From: Symsagittifera roscoffensis
Taxonomy: Eukaryota > Xenacoelomorpha > Acoela > Convolutidae
Reading direction: 5' to 3'
Assembly: GCF_963678635.1 (NCBI RefSeq)
Contig: NC_087066.1
Coordinates: 4,340,485 to 4,404,484 of the forward strand
DNA: 64,000 nt
Shown piece after piece: positions 23,230 to 33,138 of this stretch (position 1 is its first letter; the number at the start of each line of letters is the position of its first letter). The notes below the pieces were generated by a model, which was given only the letters and a program-made list of their open reading frames with translations, made no database searches and was not told where the DNA came from. The position numbers and the translations under genes are program-made.

Positions 23230-23761
23230 TGTTGTTCCGACTTTCGATACGAAAGTAACGGAATATTTGTGCTCGGGGTGGGTTTTTTTTTCTTCAGACA
23301 AATTTCGACTTTTTAACTAGCCATTTTTGACGGAATTTTTTTATATCATTCGAAAGCTATTGTTGTCCTGAGCTCAAATTTGAAAAAATATTTCACCTGT
23401 GATCATTTTTTGTTAAGTTATGCGGGTTTAAAGATTGCCATTTTGGCCAATTTGGGACAATTAACGCGCGATATATTTCGCGCTATTAACGCGTGAGCGG
23501 AGATTTAATCCGTCTTAAAATCGTTCCAAATTGGTTGAAAGAAGCTTATTTACCATAATTGACTCGTTAAAAAGAGCTAAATCTATCTTTTTGTACTTTA
23601 TATGGCGTGTGGGGGGATGATTTTCATTTAAAAAATTCAAATTTTAGAAAAAAAAATCTTTTTAATTTATTACATTTAATTTTTTGATGTTTTTACTGCT
23701 CCATGAAACTTTAAAAGGCAGTCGGAACACTCAGGGCTTCGCCCTGATACGAGCATTCTTG
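23230..23761 (+). mobile_element. Helentron-like short element, copy D (complete)
   Basis: 532 bp in plus orientation. 5' end TGTTCCGACTTTCGATACG, 3' hairpin TCAGGGC-TTC-GCCCTGA, tail TACGAGCATTCTTG. Flanking bases are T on both sides (GCAGCCT before, TTTAAATA after) and there is no duplication. Very similar to copy B. Confidence 0.7.
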
Positions 23762-23807
23762 TTTAAATATACTGATGTTATGATGCAAACTGAAAAATAA
23801 AATATAA

Positions 23808-24060
23808 CAAGACTGCTCGTATCAGGGCGAAGCCCTGTTTGTTCCGACTGCCTTTTAAGGTTTATGGAGCAGGGGTAACATTAAAACATTAAAAATATTG
23901 AAACAAAATGAAAAAAAAATTATTTCTAAAATTTGAATTTTTTCTATATAAAACATCCCCCCACACGCCAGATAAAATACAAAAGGATAAATTTCGCTCC
24001 TTGTTACAAATCAATATGGCAAATAAGCTTCTTTCAACCAATTTGGAACGATTTTTAAGG
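23808..24060 (-). mobile_element. Helentron-like short element, copy E (3' half only)
   Basis: Begins, on plus, with CAAGACTGCTCGTATCAGGG and follows copy B for about 250 bases to GGAACGATTTTTAAG, then breaks into the relict LTR at 24061. The remainder is not found on the other side, so this is a deletion or recombination junction and not a clean insertion. Confidence 0.65.
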
Positions 24061-24313
24061 ATATCTCCTTGTCTCAGTAGATCTAGTGTATACTGGTTTT
24101 TACGGGTTAGTTCTTGGAGTTTATCCAGAAGGAGAACAATTGTAGTCTAAGATTTATTCAAATTGTTCTGGTGTTGAAACTACTAGTAGTAGTACTTACA
24201 AATAAGTGTCAATGTTAGTGATGGAATATGATTGGTTAGTTAGTAAAACTTTATAGAGATTATTTTATCGATAATATAATTGGTTTATAATTACTAGTTA
24301 AGAACTGGTTCCA
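24061..24313 (-). repeat. Relict LTR related to the large env-bearing gypsy
   Basis: Diverged but colinear with the LTRs at 45016-45401 and 62931-63340. Shared blocks are AGATCTAGTGTATACTGGTT, GGTGTTGAAACTAC with spacing, GGAATATGATTGGTTAGTTA and the end CTGGTTCCA. Roughly 150 bases of the far end are missing where it meets copy E. No internal region accompanies it. Confidence 0.65.
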
Positions 24314-24360
24314 ATCGGACAATGTGAAAAGTTTGCAGGTGGGGGAAAAGAAAAATAGCC

Positions 24361-24500
24361 CATATGTCAGTTCAGATAAGATCCTTGTCTGGTACATGTC
24401 AGTTGAATGTCTTCACAGGTCTGGTACATGTCAATTAGTCTGGACCAAAGATTGTCAGTTTTTGATCACTCTCTGGTGCATGTCTGTATTAGGCATGCAC
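24361..24500 (+). repeat. Imperfect tandem repeat, TCTGGTACATGTCA units
   Basis: Units with TCTGGTACATGTCA or TCTGGTGCATGTCT recur about three times (near 24389, 24420 and 24473), separated by 30-50 bases. The units are too diverged for an exact period. No coding support. Confidence 0.35.
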
Positions 24501-24637
24501 ATTGAAAAAATGGCTCGTGTCAGGTTTCCCTCATAAAAATACCAACAAAATTGTTTAAAAAACTCTTCGTACTGCAACTTACATGTGAGAAAAGTAACAA
24601 TCTGTTCGCGTGTTCACACTGATACGTTTTACCACAG

Positions 24638-24661
24638 TTAAGAACATCCAAAGCAAGTGAA
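24638..24661 (-). CDS. Second coding exon (end) of the secreted-looking gene
   Basis: On the minus strand a long T-run ending CTAG precedes TTCACTTGCTTTGG, an excellent splice acceptor. Joining the donor at 25150 to this site keeps phase 0 and adds seven codons (FTCFGCS) before TAA at 24638-24640. A consensus donor (GTAAGT) follows at 24582, so a further intron in the untranslated region, or a different exon in another phase (24583-24661 is also open in one other frame), is possible. Confidence 0.45.
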   Translation of the reverse strand, partial: FTCFGCS

Positions 24662-25150
24662 CTAGAAAAAAAAACGAAAAAATAAAAATGGATCAGAGCT
24701 GCTCAATATGTGAACTTCAAATGAGATAAAAAATGATCAGTCCTGGTTTTTCGACAAGAGTTTGATACGGGTTTTGTTTTCTCAAAACCATGTTGTTAGA
24801 AAATTTTGTGTTATTTGCACCTAGCAAGCGGTTATCCTTCTTAAAGTATCTGTTTGAAAATTTCAAGTTCCTGATATTGTTTAACTAAAGACATGGCATT
24901 GAAAAAAAAACAGTCTTAGATACTGAAAAATATCTCAATTTTAAACATCGAAAATCAATCAAATTAAAAAAAAAAAACAGAAATAAAGCAACAAGCAGAA
25001 CCCAATTTTTAAAAATTTTGTCTTGCCTTTTTTGCGAACTTATAAAAAGTCTTGGTTTTGTTCATTTTTAAAGTTCACGTTTAAGTTCATGTTCTTGCTT
25101 TTGGTTAATAATAAGAGGATGGCCTTGAAATCAACGACTAATGCGCTTAC

Positions 25151-25870
25151 CTGGAGCGGCATTATTTCAGGGTAGTAAAACAGGGTCTCCTTCAGAACAT
25201 ATTGGGATCCAGCGTCAAAGTGTACGTGTAGTGGCGCCATTGGCTCATACGTTTTACCATTGACCATTTCACTGTAGATGTTTGGAAAAACATTCATACC
25301 ACCCCACATAATAGCGCAATTTGAACTGGCTCCTTCTTTAACCACAAAATTGACTTGGGTGTTTCCAACTTCTGCATGGTTAATTTGAAACTGACAAGAA
25401 TCTTGCTTCATTAACCGGAGATTTGTTGGAAGATGAACTGACATGTTGTTCAAACCTGTCAACTGCATGTAATTTGCTGGACCTGTGTACCCTTTTACGT
25501 TCAAGGGACCTTCGCCTTTGTTGGCATTGTCAAAAAGATGACTAAGTGAAAGTTCGTGAATCTTTTTGCCGTATTTTGATACCAGATTTGAAATGCTTTG
25601 CGGTTCCAAATTCGGACAATAGCTGATAGTTATTGCCTCGAAGTTTCCATTTATTACGAGGTTGTCTGAAATTTTAGAGGCTGCCAAGTTAGTCAAGTAT
25701 ATGGAGTAATATCTCTGTAGCATTACAGTTGTACACTCAGTTATTGTATCCCCGTCACATTCACAGGAGCTTTTAATCTGATTCATATTTACCGGTTTGC
25801 ATTCTTCTGATTTCACTCTGTTCCATTTTGAGCCCAAAAAAACCAAAAACATTAAACGTTGAAAAACCAT
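25151..25870 (-). CDS. First coding exon of a secreted-looking, LRR-like protein
   Basis: 240 codons from ATG at 25870 to a strong donor (CCGCTCCAG/GTAAGC at 25151/25150). The start MVFQRLMFLVFLGS is a short hydrophobic leader, followed by a Cys-rich segment (EECKPVN, SSCECDGDTITECTT). Then come alternating hydrophobic stretches resembling leucine-rich or receptor L-type repeats (DNLVINGNFEAITISYCPNL, IHELSLSHLFD, YMQLTGLNNMSVHLPTNL) and two more Cys (DSCQF, SNCAIMW). The reading frame is clean over 720 bases, unlike the transposons around it. I infer an extracellular protein. The family is not recognised. With the exon at 24638-24661 the product would be 247 residues. Confidence 0.65.
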
Positions 25871-27078
25871 TTGAGATTTGAGATTTTATATTTTTTTGTG
25901 TTTTTGCTGCTTGGTTACGACGAAAAAGTTAAAAGTCAATTCTTAAATAAGTATGCTGATTTGATAGTTTTAAATTGAAAAAAAAAAACAGGTTTTGGCG
26001 GCAAAAACTCACATAAACAATCAACTAGCAAACAACTCAACAACAAAAAAATTGGAACTTTTTCTCCGAACCAATTTGTCTTTCCTAAATGATAGTGTTT
26101 CTTATAATCTATAACTTGGTTTCAAGTAGGCTAGCTCTAGGGGGAATCGCTTGCAAAGGAATAACAAAAAAATAATGGTTAAGCCAGCCAATTAGAATTA
26201 ATTATTCAAAATTCCGAAAGAAGAAAGAGACTGAAAAATTAATCGATCTTTGTCGTTCGATAAACGCTGATTGGTTGAAAAAGAGGCGTATATATAAACA
26301 TGCAGATACGCCTACAAGCAGCATGCAATAATTACTTTAAATAGGCATTCATTCAAACGAAAAAGCAACAAAAACATATTTGGTCAGAAAATATAACGTT
26401 AGCAATACTAATGTACGTCGGACAAAACGCTTGCTATCAATAAAAAGTCTTATCTACTTTCTCTCTTACAAAGTAAATCTAAAAATTGCTCGAAAATATT
26501 TTATTAGAAAATAAATTAGTATAAATTTACTACAAATTGCCTTTAGACTCGATATTTACTTTAAGGGTTGGATTTGAGATATTTGATTGAGAATGTTTGA
26601 TGTTTTTAGAGAAATTGAGGCGGCTTACGAGAAAATTGTTGGAATGAGCCTCAGTACTTTTCAGCTTCTATTGATACTTCATTGGGAAGTCTCCCAATTT
26701 GTCGTAGCAAATAAGAAATTACTTTTGAGCTTCGCTATCTCCCGTGATAGTCATTCGTACGTTAGTTTTTTAAGAGAAGAGTTGTTTGTACATTCGTATT
26801 TTACCAGTAGAGTAGTTGTTATTCGAATTTCACGAGAAAGTCGTTTTTGTTCCCATTAATTTAAACGTTATACGAATCAGCCAATTTTTTCAGTACTTGT
26901 TTTCAATTTTTTAGCAAAGGGATATAAACAGATTGATATTATAGTGGCGGCGGCATCACGCTTTGTGATTACAAAAAATTCTTTTTTCCTGTTACAATAT
27001 GAAAATGAGAAAATAACATGATGTGTGGGCCTAAGAAAATAGACAAGCAAATTCGACGACCGTAAAATAACGGACTTT
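25871..27078. other. Intergenic stretch with a possible promoter
   Basis: AGGCGTATATATAAACATGC near 26284-26303 contains a good TATA box pointing right. About 290 bases downstream an open frame at 26593-26859 (ATG of MFDVFREIEAAYEK) runs for 89 codons. It has no recognised domain. I would not call a gene on this alone. Confidence 0.35.
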
Positions 27079-27082
27079 AGGT

Positions 27083-27560
27083 GACCCGAGTCGAGATTTT
27101 TGAAGCAAGATTTGAGCGGTTTTGTAGACCATTACGCTAAAAATCTTGCTTCAAAATGAGCGGTTTGAGCGGTTTTTGAACGGTTTATCTAGTAAAAAAC
27201 CGCTCAAAAACCGCGCAAGATTTGAACGGTTTTGAGCGGTTTTTTTGCAGATAAACCGCTCAAAAACCGTTCGAATCTTGCGCGGTTTTCCAGCGCTTTG
27301 TCTAGATAAACCGCTCAAAACCGTTCAAAACTTGCGCGGTTTTTGAGCTCAAATCTTGCTTGAAAAACCATTCAAAAATCACCGCAAGAAACGAGAGGTT
27401 TTTGAGCGGTTTTTTAATCAAGATTTGAGCGGTTTCAGCAGTTTTTCCAAGAAAACCGCCCAAACCGCCCCAACCGCTCCAACCGCTCAAATCTTGCTGG
27501 AAAACCGCTCAAACTGCTCATATCTTGAGCGGTTTTTGAGCGGGATCTCGACCCGGGGAC
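27083..27560. repeat. Foldback array of GAGCGGTTT / AAACCGCTC motifs
   Basis: About a dozen copies of GAGCGGTTT or its reverse complement AAACCGCTC, plus variants GCGCGGTTT and GAACGGTTT, are packed in both orientations, with CAAGATTTGAGC or its complement recurring between them. The ends are inverted: GTCGAGAT near 27090 and ATCTCGAC near 27544, the latter in CTCGACCCGGGG. Any part can pair with several others. The design fits a foldback element, or a site built by repeated local inversion. Confidence 0.7.
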
Positions 27561-27744
27561 AACCTTTTACAAAAATAGACGATAAGAACTGGGGTTCCAC
27601 CAAGACTTTTTGTTTAAAATGAAGTAACACGAAATCGTAAACAGTATATGATTATCACAGAAGTGATAGAAAAAATTTTTTGTAAGTTTTTATAAAACAT
27701 TAGATCGAAAAGAAAATTAAATTTTTGAAATGCATGAAATATAG

Positions 27745-27925
27745 AAAAGCGACATTCAGGGTAGGATCTAGAATTTTCTCGAGGAGGAGGGGCGGATTTC
27801 AAAATAATTTGAAAACTTTTGAAAAAAACAGGCCAAAAACAGGCCGTTTTGGGGTCTGTTTGGAAAACTTTGAGCAAAAAATCGGGTTTTTTAGCGCGCG
27901 CTCCCCTCAAAAATAGTATTTACTA
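27745..27925 (+). repeat. Dispersed repeat X, left copy
   Basis: Matches, in reverse complement, the last 160 or so bases of the window. Shared blocks include AAAAGCGACATTCAG, GGAGGGGCGGATTT, TGTTTGGAAAACTTTGA, ATCGGGTTTTTT and CCCCT..AAAAAT.AGTAT. Identity looks clearly lower than between the palindrome arms. It ends a few bases before the palindrome begins at 27930. Confidence 0.6.
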
Positions 27926-27929
27926 TTTA

Positions 27930-28334
27930 CAACACAATTTTTTTATACTCCAATGAAGATATCGACTTCCTGAGTTCAGATGTAAAAAGATATTTCACAT
28001 CCGATTATTTTTTGTAGAGTTTTGGGGGTTTGAAAATTGCCCAATTGGTCATTTTCTGGACTAAATTATGCGCGCTTTGAAAAGTTTATTCATAATGATT
28101 AGAGCCTTACGCGAATTTTTTATGCGCCGCCAAGTGTCCCGCAAAACAAAATCGTTCCAAAATAAATTGAGGCTAGCTAATTGGTCGTATTAATTTTGTA
28201 CGACTCAAAACTTCACACTTTTATTTTGTCCAAAATTTATAGATTTTTAATATTTTTTTCTCAAAAACTATTCGATATGAATTACGGAACAGTCGGATCA
28301 TTCAGGGCTGTGCCCTGACATATGAGCAGTCATG
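27930..28334 (+). mobile_element. Helentron-like copy F, left arm, 5' truncated
   Basis: Contains the family body and the 3' hairpin TCAGGGC-TGT-GCCCTGA with tail CATATGAGCAGTCATG. Its 5' end is cut exactly where the palindrome stops; the intact mirror copy is at 43861-44352. Confidence 0.65.
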
Positions 28335-29069
28335 TATTGAATGTTTTTTGCCTGTCTCTCTAAAATTCCAAAACAATCGGTTTAAAATGATTCAAAATGG
28401 AGTGTGATATTACATGGACTGTAATCTGCAAGTAACAATAATCAATTCCTAATCGAATTAAGTCGATTAATTTCAATTTATTTCAATTTTTTTGAAAGGA
28501 ATGTTATCCATTTTAATCATTTCTAAAATAAGATTTGATAATTCAACTTTGAATTTCTTTTTGTGGGCGCCTTTATTTGTTCGTTACCATTTCAAACTCA
28601 GATTAGTTATTTTCTTTTCTCACTCAATTTCACATTTTTCTAAACTCAATTGAGTTTACATTTTTTGTTTGCTATTGACTTCAGTTTTTTTTGCCAGCCG
28701 ACAATGTCGCGCAACCATCCTCAACCCCCCATCATCATTTTCCCCTACCCAACAGCAATTACCTTTTACCTTCTCCTACGATTAACTTCTGTCCTTTCTC
28801 TATGTTGAGCGTGGGGGATTAATGCGGTTGTGGGTGTTAAAAGGGGGGATGAGGCGGTAAACTGAGGATATTGTAGGGTCGGGGTCATGGTTTGGGGGTT
28901 TGGTGTGGGAGTAAAGGGGGGGGGGGGGTGAGGAGTTGATGGAGGATAGTGAACATGCGGATGAAATGCTCGTTCGGATTGAGTTTTGGGTTACGGTGCA
29001 AAAATTGAGTGACAAAAGTTTACCATTGAGTGAAAAAATGGCGAGGCCCTGAAAATTGCAAAAAAACGT
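28335..29069. other. Arm segment without a gene (left)
   Basis: Mirrors 43136-43860. Holds a G-run (about 28915-28929) and GC-richer sequence near 28730-28990. No coding or RNA feature recognised. Confidence 0.5.
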
Positions 29070-29074
29070 CATGT

Positions 29075-29331
29075 TTTCACAGGTTGGCAGCAAAACTGGG
29101 TATAATCAACATCTTAATTAACGAGCGATAAAAGAGTTGTAAATCAACTTCTATATATATTTGTTCTATTTATATATGGAAAGTTAATCGCCTGTTGAGA
29201 TCTGATCTCGTGATGTGACATTGCGCGATATCGCGTGACATTGTGCGATATCCAATCATGTTCTTATTTTGAAAAAAAAGTGGGAATTGACTTCTCTATA
29301 AAGTGAGAGGTCATTTCTCCGAAACTTAACA
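29075..29331 (-). repeat. Copia family-1 3' LTR (left arm)
   Basis: 257 bp; on the minus strand TGTTAAGTTTCGGAG to CCAACCTGTGAAA. The purine tract AAAGGAGG lies directly upstream. Partner 42873-43130 in the right arm. Confidence 0.8.
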
Positions 29332-29511
29332 CACCTCCTTTCAAAATAAGTACTAAATCATAGCCTACACTAGTCTGGAGGCTCAGTTTCACCATGTCCC
29401 ATACGATGTTTGTTAAGAGCAATATCACTTTTTTCTGACGTATCAAAAAAAATATCCGTATCAATTTGCCTGCTCTGCTTTCAAATTCTTACGCTCCCTT
29501 AGCTTTAAACC

Positions 29512-29802
29512 TTACTTCATGTCCATACTCTGAAACTTCTCAACGTCACATAAGTTTCTCGGCTCCTCCTTACCTCGTTCATCTAATGACGTTTTATATT
29601 TTGGATGGGCTCTAAGTTCATTTTTCAGCTCAACTTCTTTCCTTATATCACCGTCTTTTTTCAAGTAATCATTTTGCACACTGAAATTCTTCTCTTCTGT
29701 TTCTCTGCAAAAATAAGTCTTACTTACTCTGAACTCTGAAGAATTGTTTTCCACTTTTTCAACACTTAATTTTTGTGATTTCCAAATCCTATTATTTTCC
29801 AA
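29512..29802 (-). pseudogene. Copia internal segment of unknown role (left arm)
   Basis: A 96-codon frame of charged, hydrophilic sequence (NDYLKKDGDIRKEVELKN, AHPKYKTSLDERGKEEPRN) lying between the pre-integrase region and the 3' LTR. The right arm keeps it at 42528-42746. It may be a remnant of the integrase-RT linker left after the internal deletion. No motif recognised. Confidence 0.45.
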
Positions 29803-30063
29803 ATGAATAGACTACCTCGCTCACTTAGTGGATAACAAGTCCCATTTCCTTGCTCAAAACATGACCTTTCTCCAAAAACTACTTTAGCTCCTCCTCTTGT
29901 AAGTTTTTAGACGGACACTAAATTTTCTGAGTTTTCTGGTACATAGAAACAATCACTCATTGAAACTTTTTTCGATTTTCCTTGACAATCTTTCACACAA
30001 AACTCAACTCTTCTTGTACCTAAAACCTTAGACTCCGTTTTGTTAGCGTTTTCAACAGTTTCG

Positions 30064-30780
30064 CTAATTCTGGTCCAGCTCAACAATAAATTTCTTATCC
30101 TTTATCATACTGCAAGTTGCGCCTGAATCTATAACTAGGTTACCTATAACTAGGTTAGTCGAGTTGTAAAAGCTAAAATAAATTTTATTTGTTTCAGCCA
30201 ACAGCTGGTCTTCTCCCACGCTTTTTCTCTCGAATTCCTTCTTACAATTCCTAGCTATGTGTTCTATTTCTAAGCACTTGAAACATTTCACAGGAGGTCT
30301 ATCACTAGATGACTGGTTGACCTTATTCACTAACTTAGATCTACAATGAGCTGCTATGTGTCCTGTCTTATTGCACCTAAAACATGTTTTTGTTCTAGAA
30401 ATAAACGAATGTTCAGTCTCCTCCTTCTCATTCCTATGATCACTTTCAAAGTTTAACATACCTTTCTTAATTTTATTCAAACTCCTATCATCTTTGGTAA
30501 GCTTAACCAAAGTACAAAACGTATTGAACTCTTTTGGTAGGCCTATATGAATGATTGACACAAACATCTTTTCACTTAAGTCCTCGTCTACTTCATTTAA
30601 ATTATACTGCAACTCTTCAGGTCTAGTAAGATAATCGACTACACTCTCATTAGCTTTCATTCTTTTCGAAGTTAAATCAGAAATCAATTCCTGCAGTCTA
30701 GGTCTCTCGGTGCTTTCGAACCTTTTGCACAAAATTTCCCAATCCTTACTTCCCTTGTCGTTATAGGGTCTTAAAAACAC
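30064..30780 (-). pseudogene. Copia Gag C-terminal half, two zinc knuckles, protease start (left arm)
   Basis: 238 codons. After a UBN2-type Gag helix region (WEILCKRFESTERPRLQELI, VVDYLTRPEELQYNLNE) come two CCHC knuckles, CFRCNKTGHIAAHC and CFKCLEIEHIARNC, both with the C-x2-C-x4-H-x4-C spacing. The copia protease motif LVIDSGATCSMI follows. Nucleocapsid and protease are therefore fused in one frame as usual for copia. The frame ends at 30064, soon after the protease motif, and the following pre-integrase text (SCFEQGNGTCYPLSERGSLF on the sense strand near 29820-29870) is broken. Confidence 0.85.
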
Positions 30781-30789
30781 AACAGATTT

Positions 30790-31047
30790 TTAGTCTAAAA
30801 TTTGGACAAACTCATACCAAACATGCAATTCTTTTTCACCTAAAATTCCTCTCCCTTTTCTCAAAAATGCCTCTCTCTGTTCTACAGTAGCATTAATCCT
30901 AGCACTGGGTGCAAAATTTTTCTCATCCACTTCTCTGTTGATAACTTTATTCAGTTTAAGATGAAAAATTCTAGCCTCAAATTGCTCCGCAAAATACAAA
31001 AAATCTTCTTCTTTTCGTGAAAACACTATTCTCTCTGACTTCAACAT
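30790..31047 (-). pseudogene. Copia Gag N-terminus (left arm)
   Basis: 85 codons starting MLKSERIVFSRKEEDFLYFA and ending VWYEFVQILD before TAA. The sequence after the stop continues the same domain in frame (KSVVFLRP...), so one Gag has been divided by a single stop. The same TAA is present in both right-arm copies. Confidence 0.8.
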
Positions 31048-31394
31048 TTTTCAATTTAAGCGTATTGCTTTGAACATTTACCTTATGTTCCACGTACTTT
31101 TCAATATCTCATTACCTAAGTATTATCCAAAACCTAACCATAAGCGTACAGAAAAACACATCAGCGATTTAGCAAAGCTAAGGTTACTTCACAGACTTCA
31201 TACATAGCAATATACATTAGCACAATAGAAATTTTGGAGTGTTTTATTTTGTGAAACTTAAATCAGGCTTGAGTTCAGATCTCGCAGCGACTGATTACGA
31301 TCCCCCAAGCAAGAAAAAATATCTACAGATTTGTAAAACACCACATCAATTGAGTTTATCAGATTGAACAGTTTGTCAATTTCTATCTATCGCT

Positions 31395-31472
31395 GTTTCT
31401 CTCTCTCTCTCTCTCTCTCTCTTTCTATCACTCTCTCTCTCTCTCTCTTTGTGTGTGTGTGTGTGTGTCTTT
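31395..31472 (+). repeat. TC/GT microsatellite in the copia leader (left arm)
   Basis: (TC)n with interruptions followed by (GT)n. The mirror copy is AC/AG-rich at 40253-40325, with extra GATA units, so lengths have drifted between arms. Confidence 0.9.
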
Positions 31473-31716
31473 CTCTCGTGTGCTTTTTTCAGCTTTCCTT
31501 GTGACTCCAGATTTCACTGATCACTGGATCGTCTCAATGCCCTGTCTCAATGACTCTTCGTATTGCTCTGTTGTCTATCTGCCAGTTCACTATCTCCTTT
31601 TGACTTTTTCCGCGGTTGTCTTTTTTGTGACTTTAACTGTGTCAACAATTTACAGCTTGCTCTCTCAAAAATTGTTGTTAAGTCAGTCAATCCTGACTTT
31701 TGACACGTATTTTACA

Positions 31717-31732
31717 GCTGGGCCCATAACCA
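31717..31732 (-). other. Copia primer-binding site matching the initiator tRNA-Met anticodon arm
   Basis: On the minus strand TGGTTATGGGCCCAGC. GGTTATGGGCCCAG is the known primer site of Drosophila copia, which pairs with an internal (anticodon-arm) part of initiator tRNA-Met after cleavage. It lies at the LTR edge as it should. The right arm has one mismatch (39985-40000). Confidence 0.8.
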
Positions 31733-31936
31733 TTCACAGTTTGGCAGCAAAACTAGGTATAATCAGCAGTTTAATCGGAGAGCGATAAAAGAGTAGTGAA
31801 TCATTTTCTAGCTATATGGACAGTTAACCGCCTGTTGAGATCTGATCTCGTAATATGACATGACGTGACATTTTGCGATATCTAATATTGTTCTTGTTTT
31901 GAAACAAAAAGTAGAAAATGACTTCTCTATAAAGTG
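31733..31936 (-). repeat. Copia family-1 5' LTR, truncated (left arm)
   Basis: Lacks about 30 bases at its outer end compared with 39755-39985; homology stops at AAAGTG/TAAGG on plus. The target duplication on this side is lost with it. Confidence 0.75.
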
Positions 31937-32174
31937 TAAGGATGTTATTTATTTAAAAATCCACAATCTTTGCAGAAAAAAAAAGATTTTTCCAGTTATT
32001 TAAAAAAAAAACTTTTCACGCTTTGTTAAGTGCAAAATGATATGGTTAGCAACTAGTAATGTATTCCAAGACTTCTTGCTGGAAACTGAAAATGTGATTG
32101 TTCCGTCTGCTCAATAAAATCAATTTTGGTTTCTGAAAAAAAAAGGTAAAAAGTGTGCTAAAATTTGAAAAAAG

Positions 32175-32486
32175 TGTTAAGATAAAAAGAGACTTAAAGA
32201 ATCTAGGCCTGAATAATGGGGGGTTAAGTATTGAATCTGAGGTTTGAACTCATAAGCGAGGCAATTTAGTGATTGTTGAAGAACGAACTGGAAAAAAGAA
32301 AGAAAATGACATGGTAATTTAAGCAAAACAAAAGTACCAGTTAAATAATTACTGACTAACTGATTAAAGTGATCACTAATTGATTTTTTCTGACCTTGAC
32401 GAATTTTGACTAATTTCATTAATTTTGACCTCTAGAGTGATTCTCTTCAATTAATCTGCCTGAAATTCAATTGTCTGATCTCAACA
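32175..32486 (-). repeat. Copia family-2 LTR (left arm)
   Basis: 312 bp, minus strand, TGTTGAGATC to ATCTTAACA, with the inverted ends TGTT/AACA. It is preceded by a purine tract (AATGGAGG) and by an RNase H fragment, so this is a 3' LTR. Sequence unlike family 1. Mirror at 39201-39513. Confidence 0.65.
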
Positions 32487-32493
32487 CCTCCAT

Positions 32494-33136
32494 TCAGACT
32501 GAATTGGTCTTGTCCAAAGTCAGGCTGCAACCCATAATTAAGTTTGCTTGGAGCTTAGACGGCTTCCATGAGCTCGGCAGGGCAATATTGGAGTTCGACT
32601 TCTCATTTTCCTTTCGTTCTCGAGCAAAATGGTACTTCACATCGATGTGCTTCATTCTCTTCTGCATGAAAGTTTTTTTTTTACAAATTTTGATGCAGAT
32701 CTGGTTTTCCTCTGAGGCAGTCCTTCTTCGACAATTGTGCACTGACGTCCGCCCACTAGTTTGCAGTCAACAAGGCCAAAGCGCTCCAATCAGTTATTGA
32801 GTTTTTGATGTGATGTGATTGATTCGCAGGTACCGACCTAGGAGACTGCTGGACATGCTTTCCCAGGAAGCAGGACAATGAGCATCTGTCATCCATCGTA
32901 AGTCGTTCGGAGAAACGGCCTCTCAGCTTGTCATTTTTGTCTTGACGTCTGCACCCATTGATTATGTCATCTACCCAAACCAGTATATAGACCATAGCAC
33001 CATCTGTTTCTTTCATCGTCAACAAACAGAAGTCGTTGCTGCTCCTTCTGAACCCCTCCTCAAGTAGAAGACCGCTCATTGACTGGTACCAGTCTCTTCC
33101 TGTTTGCCCCAGCCCACAGAGACTTCGTTGCAGCAA
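32494..33136 (-). pseudogene. Copia RT and RNase H fragment (left arm)
   Basis: The first frame (33136 to 32756) holds LLQRSLCGLGQTGRDWYQSM, EEGFRRSSNDFCLL and the catalytic box YILVWVDDIING, followed by LSCFLGKHVQQS. This is copia RT (RVT_2) from the palm onward. A second frame (32742 to 32494) holds the RNase H end MKHIDVKYHFARERKEN. A frameshift near 32760 separates them. The fragment starts immediately after a family-1 LTR end (33139) and ends at the family-2 LTR, so it is the 3' end of a family-2 element interrupted by family 1. Confidence 0.8.
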
Positions 33137-33138
33137 GT

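Larger units (their letters stand above)
29075..31936 (-). mobile_element. Copia element, internally deleted (left arm)
   Basis: Minus-strand copia-type element. It has a truncated 5' LTR (31733-31936), primer site (31717-31732), leader with a TC/GT microsatellite, gag, protease start, a decayed GAG-pre-integrase region, a non-catalytic segment and the 3' LTR (29075-29331). Integrase core, RT and RNase H are missing, so it needs help from elsewhere. The 3' side carries CATGT next to the LTR, matching the ACATG duplication seen around the right-arm copy. Confidence 0.8.

Noticed and set aside
27083-27560. CRISPR array
   Set aside because: Motifs are short, in both orientations and without regular spacers, and the window is eukaryotic.
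28800-29093. 97-codon frame over the G-rich part of the left arm
   Set aside because: Pro/Ser/Thr-rich only because of the G-runs. The mirror frame on the right arm is shifted and shorter.
31453-31788. 111-codon frame across the copia leader and 5' LTR
   Set aside because: Runs antisense through the microsatellite, primer site and LTR.
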